Origin: Peribacillus sp. Bi96
GTDB lineage: Bacteria; Bacillota; Bacilli; Bacillales; DSM-1321
NCBI RefSeq assembly: GCF_918698115.1
Contig: NZ_CAKKLV010000010.1
Span: 98,731 to 162,730, forward strand
Direction: 5' to 3'
DNA length: 64,000 nt
Shown: piece by piece, positions 33,427 through 39,478 of the stretch
How positions within the stretch are numbered: position 1 is the stretch's first letter
Layout of the letters: every line of letters starts with the position of its first letter
Program-made: the position numbers and the translations under genes
The notes under the pieces: model-generated
What the model saw: only the letters and a program-made list of their open reading frames with translations
Told to the model about the DNA's origin: nothing
Databases searched by the model: none

Positions 33427-34866
33427 TTAAAGCATTCTTTTTTTGCGGCTTTTTTTCTCTTGCAACCATTTTTTCAAGAAGAAAAATCCCAAGATAGATG
33501 AAATGGCGAGACCGCTTATCGTTACGAATACGGCTACCCATTCAAAAAAAGTATAATTCATATACGCTTTCCATGGCAATTTCCCTTTCCAATCTCCAAT
33601 GTAGAGATTCATACCGAATATTCCTGAAATAACCGTATAAATCGTTAGAATTTGCAAGAGATAATTACTTCTTTTCCCGGACAGTTTATCCTGATTCTGA
33701 TAGAGGTAAGAAAGTGTTTCTTTTACTTCTTTATAGAGCGGGGCGATCCTAAAGGTATCCTCCGTTTTTTTGAATAACTCTTTCCCTGTAACCGTACTAT
33801 TGACTTCATTGAATAAATATTTTGCAGAGAACTCTGTGATCATGAAGATCAACTGTTCCGTATTTGATTGATCTTTTTCTATATCGATCTTGGAATGTTC
33901 ATGAACCAGTTTAAGCAGCACCATTTTGTAATAGAAGGTAAGCAGAATTGTATAAAAGTTATGACCATACATTTGGCTCGCCAGTACCTGTTCCAGGTTA
34001 CCAGTAGCTTTCGTGACACATGCAAAATGGTACATGCTGGTGACATAATAGGTCTCCTCCCCCCACCTGTCATATACACTCTCACGATAATACCGTTCAA
34101 TATAATCAGGATTCGATGATCCGATATATGCCTCTCCATCATTGTCGTATCCATTTAGCTCACTAGCTCGAAATAAATCATTTTTAGTAATATCACGATC
34201 ATCCGGGAATGCGATATAGCTGATTACATACATCCTTTCATCGATAAAAAAAGGTAAACTGCCAAAATACGTGGGATCTGCTTGTTCTTCGTCCATATAC
34301 TCTTCCATTGGCGGCAGTAGCTCGTTGAAGATGAAGTCCTTAACCTGTTCATATTGATTTTTCTTGCAACCGACTTTTGTCTTCTCTTCATCATCAGCAA
34401 TCGGTTCGAGGATTCTGAATGTGTCGCCAAAATAGAGTACATCATTGTAAGAAATCCCTTCAGGCAATGTAACGCGAAGATTCATCATGCCAATATGAAA
34501 TGGGCATATGAAGATATCTATGGAGTTAATAACGAATGGGGTATTTAAAAAGGGAGATTCGAAGGTACAATCAATATCAAGGTTTTTCGTAAAACGCCGT
34601 AATCCTTCCTTCTGTTTTAGGTTACCTGGAAATAAAATCGGCTCGATGTAGGGCATGAAGTATTTTTCCAATTTACGGTGTGAAATTTTATGGCCACCAT
34701 AAAATTGATTTTGTTGATCCATATCTTTCAAGTTCAAAAAAACGAAATCTTCCTCAAGCAACTTTTTCACAAACGTTTCAATCTTATTTCCTTCAAGTGT
34801 GAACGGAAAGATGTACTGCTGGAAAGCTCGCTTCGTCTCATCATTCTTTTTTACTTTCACATCCAT
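33427..34866 (-). CDS. CorA-like membrane protein with a large N-terminal domain (hypothetical)
   Basis: A 479-aa protein I do not recognise as a named family member. The C-terminus has two hydrophobic helices (about 403-425 and 434-458). The first ends in GIFGMN (GMN at 418-420), the signature of CorA/MRS2-type Mg2+ channels, followed by a short loop and a basic tail (KKWLQEKKSRKKR). The long N-terminal part is soluble, rich in aromatic and acidic residues, and has a helical stretch before the first TM helix, as in CorA. A divergent CorA-like ion channel is my reading; a canonical YGMNF-MPEL loop is absent. GGAGG lies 9 nt before the ATG. Confidence 0.6.
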   Translation of the reverse strand: MDVKVKKNDETKRAFQQYIFPFTLEGNKIETFVKKLLEEDFVFLNLKDMDQQNQFYGGHKISHRKLEKYFMPYIEPILFPGNLKQKEGLRRFTKNLDIDCTFESPFLNTPFVINSIDIFICPFHIGMMNLRVTLPEGISYNDVLYFGDTFRILEPIADDEEKTKVGCKKNQYEQVKDFIFNELLPPMEEYMDEEQADPTYFGSLPFFIDERMYVISYIAFPDDRDITKNDLFRASELNGYDNDGEAYIGSSNPDYIERYYRESVYDRWGEETYYVTSMYHFACVTKATGNLEQVLASQMYGHNFYTILLTFYYKMVLLKLVHEHSKIDIEKDQSNTEQLIFMITEFSAKYLFNEVNSTVTGKELFKKTEDTFRIAPLYKEVKETLSYLYQNQDKLSGKRSNYLLQILTIYTVISGIFGMNLYIGDWKGKLPWKAYMNYTFFEWVAVFVTISGLAISSILGFFFLKKWLQEKKSRKKRML

Positions 34867-34984
34867 AGATTTATTCCTCCGATTAAACTGGATGAACCAG
34901 ATTTAATTCATCTTGCTTATTATATTTACCCAGGTATGTGCAAACAAAACAACACATATTATAGAAATAAAGTGGACAAATAAT

Positions 34985-35100
34985 CAAAAAAAAAAAAATC
35001 CCCCAAGCCAGTTGCTCAGGGGCCATCGAAAAGAGTTTTTCAACTCTCTTCACTTTAGGGTACTAGAAACTGATGTTTCTAATGAAAAATCCGATATTCG
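34985..35100 (-). ncRNA. Candidate small RNA or attenuated leader with terminator
   Basis: Read on the minus strand: a TAGAAAC/GTTTCTA hairpin, a GAGTT/AACTC hairpin with a GAAA loop, then CCCC-GAGC paired with GCTT-GGGG (one bulged T), followed by at least twelve T residues. This is a strong intrinsic terminator about 120 bp upstream of the CorA-like start codon, with no coding gene ending there. It may be a free sRNA or a leader attenuator of the CorA-like gene. It does not match any riboswitch consensus I can recall. Confidence 0.45.
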
Positions 35101-35210
35101 GACCATTTTAACATTTATTTTCAATAAGATAAAACATGAAAATTCTCCATATTTTGTCTTAATGACTTATTATCACTAAATTAATCCTTATATACATGTA
35201 CTCACGGACG

Positions 35211-35230
35211 AAAATATAACTATAGGAATA
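35211..35230 (+). promoter_or_regulatory. TATAACT motif, site 1
   Basis: AAAATATAACTATAGGAATA, one of four related motifs in 35.2-36.4 kb. It lies 100 bp ahead of the 48-aa gene and in the same orientation. The palindrome ACATGTAC lies 13 bp upstream. Confidence 0.55.
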
Positions 35231-35330
35231 ATCATATGATCTTCTTACTTCTTAAGACAGTCCTTTTTCAATAAAAATCACGTTTTAATAAATTGAAAAA
35301 GGGTAAATAAAAAAGCAAAGGAGAGACATC

Positions 35331-35477
35331 ATGAAATCAAGTAACAGTAAAAAACACTTTAAGTTTTTCGAAAGAACGACTAACTCTAAACCGAGTGAAA
35401 GAAAACAAATGAGCGATTTCCTCAAAAAAATGAAAATGAATGCTCAAAACACTCACTTGAATGGTAAAAACTCATGA
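35331..35477 (+). CDS. Small basic hydrophilic protein (48 aa), unknown
   Basis: An unrecognised small gene with a clear ribosome binding site (AAAGGAGAG, about 5-7 nt before the ATG) and its own terminator, whose left arm includes the stop codon. The product (start MKSSNSKKHFKFFERTT, end QNTHLNGKNS) is rich in Lys, Asn and Ser, has no signal or membrane segment, and is strongly basic. An upstream TATAACT motif shared with the PlcR-like regulator and its peptide gene suggests joint control. Function unknown; the coding call rests on RBS, terminator and compact fit. Confidence 0.6.
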   Translation: MKSSNSKKHFKFFERTTNSKPSERKQMSDFLKKMKMNAQNTHLNGKNS

Positions 35478-35500
35478 CATGTAGAATGTCATGAGTTTTT
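35467..35500. terminator. Bidirectional terminator between the 48-aa and 105-aa genes
   Basis: AAAACTCATGACAT / ATGTCATGAGTTTT stem with a 5-nt loop and T-runs on both strands. It serves the convergent genes ending at 35477 and 35506. Confidence 0.88.
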
Positions 35501-35505
35501 ATCGT

Positions 35506-35823
35506 TTACAATGCGATTTCATTCCCCTGAAGGTTGTACCTCACACATTTTTTGATACCGATTACATTCAAAAAATGTTGAATTTTTTTCATGGAGGCTG
35601 CCTGATATTCATCTACTATAGAAAACTCTTTAATATAAGCAATTTTTTCTTGTACATCTGTATCTATATGATCTTGGTTGTATTCTTTTTCATTTGATTT
35701 TTTACATGTGTACACAACAGCCTCACCAATTTTCCTGGTCGCCTTATCAAAATAAAAAGAAAACACAATGGCACATTCATCATCGTAAAAAGAGGGCTGA
35801 ACTTTCATATTAATATCAATCAT
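35506..35823 (-). CDS. Hypothetical protein (105 aa)
   Basis: An unrecognised small protein without signal or membrane segment. It mixes beta-prone segments (CAIVFSFYFDKAT, GEAVVYTCKK) with an acidic middle and a C-terminal stretch MKKIQHFLNVIGIKKCVRYNLQGNEIAL. It ends at the shared bidirectional terminator. A perfect inverted repeat TTTTGTTAT-N7-ATAACAAAA lies just upstream of its start (35844-35868), and a TATAACT motif lies about 130 bp upstream. The ATG at 35823 has only a moderate ribosome binding site (GAGAGG); an internal ATG five codons later is an alternative. Confidence 0.6.
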   Translation of the reverse strand: MIDINMKVQPSFYDDECAIVFSFYFDKATRKIGEAVVYTCKKSNEKEYNQDHIDTDVQEKIAYIKEFSIVDEYQAASMKKIQHFLNVIGIKKCVRYNLQGNEIAL

Positions 35824-35843
35824 TAACCTTACACCTCTCTCCG

Positions 35844-35868
35844 TTTTGTTATTTACACTATAACAAAA
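35844..35868. promoter_or_regulatory. Inverted repeat upstream of the 105-aa gene
   Basis: Perfect 9-bp arms TTTTGTTAT and ATAACAAAA with a 7-bp spacer, 21 bp before the start codon and overlapping a TATAGT -10-like element on the minus strand. Candidate operator. Confidence 0.45.
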
Positions 35869-35953
35869 TAAAAAAAAGGAAATAGGCGTTCCAAACTACG
35901 TTCACGTATATTCCACACCCACCAAATGGACCTTATATTCCCAATTCATAGAT

Positions 35954-35973
35954 AATTATAACTACAGGAATAT
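35954..35973 (+). promoter_or_regulatory. TATAACT motif, site 2
   Basis: AATTATAACTACAGGAATAT, the second of four related motifs, about 130 bp upstream of the 105-aa gene but pointing away from it. Confidence 0.45.
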
Positions 35974-36002
35974 GCGCGAAAGAATAAACCATGATAAGAA
36001 TA

Positions 36003-36028
36003 AAAAAACATCTTCAAATGAAGATGCT
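36003..36028 (-). terminator. Terminator of the signal-peptide gene
   Basis: CATCTTCA / TGAAGATG stem; on the minus strand it runs into TTTTTTTA. It starts 28 nt after the peptide gene stop codon. Confidence 0.8.
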
Positions 36029-36055
36029 TGAATGAGTAAAAGTAAGTTTCATTCC

Positions 36056-36169
36056 TTATTTATATAAACCTGGAAGTTCTGCGTAAAGGCCTGGTAATTC
36101 GCTTGGGACAATCACGAAAGCAGCGATGATAAGAAAAGATACGACTAATGCTTTAGTACTTTTTTTCAT
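36056..36169 (-). CDS. Pro-peptide pheromone with tandem ELPGLY repeats (PapR-like), putative
   Basis: A 37-residue exported precursor. It begins MKKSTKALVVSFLII, a classic short Sec signal, and ends with two consecutive copies of a heptapeptide, SELPGLY and AELPGLY, plus a final Lys. B. cereus PapR is similarly a short exported precursor whose C-terminal heptapeptide (such as ADLPFEF) is re-imported and binds the TPR domain of PlcR. GGAGG lies 8 nt before the ATG, and an intrinsic terminator follows. The repeat units differ synonymously in four of six shared codons (TTA/CTT, GGC/GGT, CTT/TTA, TAC/TAT), which favours selection on the peptide. The gene is divergent from a PlcR-like regulator. 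The role as its ligand is inference. Confidence 0.75.
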   Translation of the reverse strand: MKKSTKALVVSFLIIAAFVIVPSELPGLYAELPGLYK

Positions 36170-36201
36170 AGGTCATTCCTCCTTTTCTTTTAAAAAAATA
36201 T

Positions 36202-36241
36202 TGGTTAAAATAGAAATTAATTCTATAGTTATATTTAACCA
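36202..36241. promoter_or_regulatory. Nested inverted repeat and TATAACT motif (site 3) between peptide and regulator
   Basis: Outer arms TGGTTAAA (36202-36209) and TTTAACCA (36234-36241) enclose inner arms ATAGAA and TTCTAT. The right half, read on the minus strand, is TAAATATAACTATAG, the third copy of the motif, oriented toward the peptide gene 50 bp away. Confidence 0.5.
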
Positions 36242-36328
36242 CACTTCTTAATACTATATATTTCGACTAAAGAATCTATTTAAACCGTTCAGGACATGTA
36301 CATACAGCTTTCACCGATTTTTCATAAC

Positions 36329-36351
36329 AAAATATAACTCTAGGCATATTT
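36329..36351 (+). promoter_or_regulatory. TATAACT motif, site 4, in front of the regulator
   Basis: AAAATATAACTCTAGGCATA, directly before the regulator's ribosome binding site (AAGGAG at 36353). Suggests autoregulation, or a -10 element with an extended conserved context. Confidence 0.5.
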
Positions 36352-36365
36352 TAAGGAGAATCAAA

Positions 36366-37259
36366 ATGGATTTTTTTGCAGTTGGACAAAAGATCAAAGA
36401 GCTACGTAAACAAATCGGACTTTCCCAGGAAGAGCTAGCATCCGGTATTTGTACACAAGCACAGATCAGTAAGATTGAAAAGGGCGATGTCTATCCATAT
36501 GCCTCAACTCTCTACTTAATTTCTCAACGTTTAGGTGTTGATGTAAACTATTTTTTCGATATTGGCATGACCCCTAGGCTGGATTACGTGGAAGAAGTGA
36601 TTTATCAATTAAAAATAGCTAGAAGAACCAGAAATTATGAAGAAATGCAGCAAATTGTAAAGGCTGAGGAAAATAGTCCTCTCTTTCTTCAGAATAAAAA
36701 GAATCATCAGCTAATTCTTTGGCATAAAGGAATATACGAATACGAAAAAAACAAGGATTTAGATAAGGCCATTGAATTTATTAATAAGGCCATCGCCATT
36801 ACTCATACTACGGATAAAATTTATTCGGAACGGGAGCTTGAAATATTAAGCAGCCTAGGTGTAATGTATGTTGCCGAAGAACAATACGAAAATGCTTTTG
36901 CCTTGTTAAAGAAAGCTTTGAAGCACCTGAGAGCTCTTCCCTTTTTGACGGATAAAACGCTAAAGACACGTTTATCCTATAACTTTGGCAGAGTGTTAAC
37001 ACGCCTTGGTCGATATGAAGAGTCCATTGCATGCTGCCAAGACGCCATAAAATGGTGTCTCGAACATGATCAACTATACGCTTTAGCAGACTTGCATTAC
37101 CATTTAGGTTACAATTTCGAGCTGGTAGGAAACTTTGAAGCGGCAAAAGAGTACTTGGAAAAGTCAGCATTTCTCTTCACATTACAAAAAAATGATACCT
37201 TTGCTACTTTCATCAACAAAAAGTTGGACAGTTGGAAGAATGAAATGAAAATAAATTAA
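36366..37259 (+). CDS. PlcR-type XRE/TPR transcriptional regulator (RRNPP family)
   Basis: A 297-aa cytoplasmic regulator. Residues about 8-62 form an XRE helix-turn-helix (GQKIKELRKQIGLSQEELA, then ICTQAQISKIEKGDVYPY), which aligns well with B. cereus PlcR. The rest is a run of TPR-like helical hairpins (for example DLDKAIEFINKAIAI, NAFALLKKALKHL, RYEESIACCQDAIKW, AAKEYLEKSAFLF), the peptide-binding module of PlcR, NprR and Rgg proteins. Size matches PlcR (285 aa). The divergent neighbour encodes a PapR-like exported peptide, so this is probably its intracellular receptor. TTAAGGAG precedes the ATG; the last TATAACT motif overlaps its leader. Confidence 0.85.
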   Translation: MDFFAVGQKIKELRKQIGLSQEELASGICTQAQISKIEKGDVYPYASTLYLISQRLGVDVNYFFDIGMTPRLDYVEEVIYQLKIARRTRNYEEMQQIVKAEENSPLFLQNKKNHQLILWHKGIYEYEKNKDLDKAIEFINKAIAITHTTDKIYSERELEILSSLGVMYVAEEQYENAFALLKKALKHLRALPFLTDKTLKTRLSYNFGRVLTRLGRYEESIACCQDAIKWCLEHDQLYALADLHYHLGYNFELVGNFEAAKEYLEKSAFLFTLQKNDTFATFINKKLDSWKNEMKIN

Positions 37260-37852
37260 TTTTATATATTAAAGCCATTCCCCATGGGAATGGCTCTTCC
37301 CATTCACCAAGAATATGTATAAGCTCTACTTCATCAATCCCAAAACCCGCGTCCTACATTTCAAATTCCAAGCCAAAATGAAGTATAATAAAGAGATGCT
37401 TCAAAAGCCCATTCAAAATATAGGGCCCTCCCCCTCCTTCACTAGGTTTTGTGAAGTGTAAAGGGGATGATGGATTTAAAGGCATGGTCAAAGTGAATGC
37501 TAGGAATTCCTGTTTGGAGGATATATATCCGAACCACTTATATTCAAAGGGGTTTTTGACGATATTGACTTTTACAGGGTTTAAATGAATATACGGATTT
37601 TTGCAGTAAGCGGTTTGTTCGATTAGTTGATTAAGACGGTAAGAGAACAGCCATGAAAAAAGGTCCAGCAAAGTGCATATGATGCCCTTAAATAATGTCA
37701 TGTGCATTTGCTCTGGATGTAATATATACACGGTACCAGGGTGTCAAATCCTCGGTTACCCAGGCAGAAATACTATTGTTAAAGTACTGATGTTTCATGG
37801 CAGACAAAAATATCATTTCGGTAGACAGGGTTTGACCCTGAAGGAGGAGACT
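37260..37852. other. Intergenic region with transposase remnant
   Basis: Holds a weak hairpin after the regulator (AGCCATTCC / GGAATGGCT at 37272-37294, no good U-tract) and a decayed RAYT-like fragment on the minus strand. Otherwise unremarkable. Confidence 0.55.
37500..37690 (-). pseudogene. Decayed REP-associated tyrosine transposase-like (RAYT, Y1 transposase) fragment
   Basis: In an open frame on the minus strand the stretch YIHLNPVKVNIVKNPFEYKW matches the conserved C-terminal signature of RAYT/TnpA-REP proteins (YIHLNPV-A--V--P--Y-WSSY). The sequence on either side does not continue the family and no catalytic HUH or Tyr region is present, so this is a remnant. It is of interest because REP-like elements occur at three places in the window. 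Confidence 0.6.
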
Positions 37853-39478
37853 ATGGAGCGGGAGTTGTTGTTAGTTGGGGAGCGGCTGGCGGAATTTTTG
37901 GAGGCTGGGAATCCGGATGATTCAGACGTTGTGAATCAGGGGCTCCAGTTATACCGTCAGGGGCTTGTTGACATTAAAGAAGAAGCGGTAGATACGATTG
38001 CGGCAGAGGTACAGGATGAGACACGCCATAAGGCCAGGTTGAACCTTCTCTTCCCTCAAGATGGAAGCTGTACATGTGATTCAAGGTTCATTTGCCGGCA
38101 TCAAATGGCCGTTTTCTTTTCTGCGTATTCAGATAACGCCAGTGTTTCCGACTGGCTGAGCGAATGGAAAGCGCCAAAGAATACCTCAACCGCCCAAGCG
38201 CTGCAGCAAGTTAAGAGGGCAAGTGAATTACTTAAACAAGCAGAGGAGAAATCGATCATCTTAGATAAAAGCTATCCATCATGGAAGCATTTCGTGAATG
38301 TTACCTTCGCGGAACACGTCGAGCCTCATATAGGCGAGCCAACTTATATGATTGAAAACCATATACAAACCTACTTTAAACGACTTAGCTCAAAAGCTCC
38401 AATGGAAAGGGAATGGAAACTGCTTTACCATTTCGTTACGCAATTTTGCACGATGCAGCTGACACTGAGAATGATTCAGTTACATAAAGGCCAGACGCAA
38501 ACAATCAGGGTCTTTTATGCTCTTGCTGTTGACCTGGCAGAAGAGCTGCATGAAACGGTACAGCCGCTTAGCCGACAAGCGAGGCCTTTCGCCTTTGATC
38601 CCTTCGTATTCAGCATCAAGGAAGATGTAGCTAAACTTCTGGATGGCAAAGAAGGTCTAGAATATGAAAAAATCGATCTCTACCGGGAAATTTGGAGCTA
38701 CTTATTCTCCAACTCCTCTTGGCGCAAAGAGGAACTGGAACGAATAAAGGAAGAACTACCAGAGAAGTATATGGGCACGACTGAGAGGACGTCCTATTCC
38801 CTCGCAGCCATTCACCTATCCCTTCTTGAGAATAAAGATAAACAAGCGATTGACCTTCTACATGAATTAAAGAAGGAAGCCTGTCCATACATTTTTTATT
38901 GGCTGAATCTCCTATCTGAATCAGACAACCGATCACGGGGTATCCCTTTCATTGAATTCATCATCGCTAATGTACAGGAGTTCCTGGCTGGTTTATCCGA
39001 TTATTATCAGCGCGTGGATTTCGTACGGACCTTTACGACCTTGATTAGCAGTTGCTGTTATAAATTAAAACGGACCGATTTGCTTGAGAAATTTTACAGA
39101 GCAACCCTTCCACACAGCTATTGGAATTATGCAAACTTCCTTTTTGAACAAGGACAATATAAAAAGTGGGTGGAGATGCATATTTACTCAGAAATCAGCA
39201 TTGACTTAATCAGCAGTGAGTCCATCAAGGAAGTGGTCTCTAAAGAACCAGAACTGATTCTGCCGCTTTATTATCACGCGGTTCAGGAAAAAGTTTCCTT
39301 GAAGAACCGACCTGCCTATAAGCAAGCTGTCCGTTATTTAAAAAAAATGCGCACCATCTATAAAAAGAGCAAAAAGGAAGACGTATTTGAACGTTATATA
39401 CTATATGTAGCAGATTCAACTAAACGGCTTCGCGCTTTCCAAGAAGAACTAAAAAGGGGTAAGCTTATCGATGTTTAA
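37853..39478 (+). CDS. ywqB: SWIM zinc finger protein (YwqB-like)
   Basis: A 541-aa protein with a SWIM zinc finger near its N-terminus (C73, C75, C81 and H83 in CTCDSRFICRH), followed by a long helical region of unknown fold. It overlaps the SNF2 helicase gene by 8 nt, the same pairing as ywqB-ywqA in B. subtilis, so it probably works with the helicase as a DNA-binding partner. The ATG at 37853 follows AAGGAGG by 5 nt. An open frame extends upstream to 37673 but overlaps the transposase remnant and lacks a ribosome binding site. Confidence 0.85.
   Translation: MERELLLVGERLAEFLEAGNPDDSDVVNQGLQLYRQGLVDIKEEAVDTIAAEVQDETRHKARLNLLFPQDGSCTCDSRFICRHQMAVFFSAYSDNASVSDWLSEWKAPKNTSTAQALQQVKRASELLKQAEEKSIILDKSYPSWKHFVNVTFAEHVEPHIGEPTYMIENHIQTYFKRLSSKAPMEREWKLLYHFVTQFCTMQLTLRMIQLHKGQTQTIRVFYALAVDLAEELHETVQPLSRQARPFAFDPFVFSIKEDVAKLLDGKEGLEYEKIDLYREIWSYLFSNSSWRKEELERIKEELPEKYMGTTERTSYSLAAIHLSLLENKDKQAIDLLHELKKEACPYIFYWLNLLSESDNRSRGIPFIEFIIANVQEFLAGLSDYYQRVDFVRTFTTLISSCCYKLKRTDLLEKFYRATLPHSYWNYANFLFEQGQYKKWVEMHIYSEISIDLISSESIKEVVSKEPELILPLYYHAVQEKVSLKNRPAYKQAVRYLKKMRTIYKKSKKEDVFERYILYVADSTKRLRAFQEELKRGKLIDV

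Larger units (their letters stand above)
34867..35330. other. Intergenic region with a candidate structured RNA and a repeated motif site
   Basis: About 460 bp without a supportable protein gene. It holds a minus-strand array of hairpins ending in a long U-tract (34985-35100) and, near 35211, one copy of the TATAACT motif that recurs near the PlcR-like regulator. Confidence 0.6.

Noticed and set aside
36170..36365. Canonical PlcR box in the peptide-regulator intergenic region
   Set aside because: No sequence fitting TATGNA-N4-TNCATA was found; the nested repeat and TATAACT motifs are different.
37673..37852. N-terminal extension of the SWIM protein
   Set aside because: Overlaps the transposase remnant, has no ribosome binding site, and an excellent AAGGAGG lies before the ATG at 37853.
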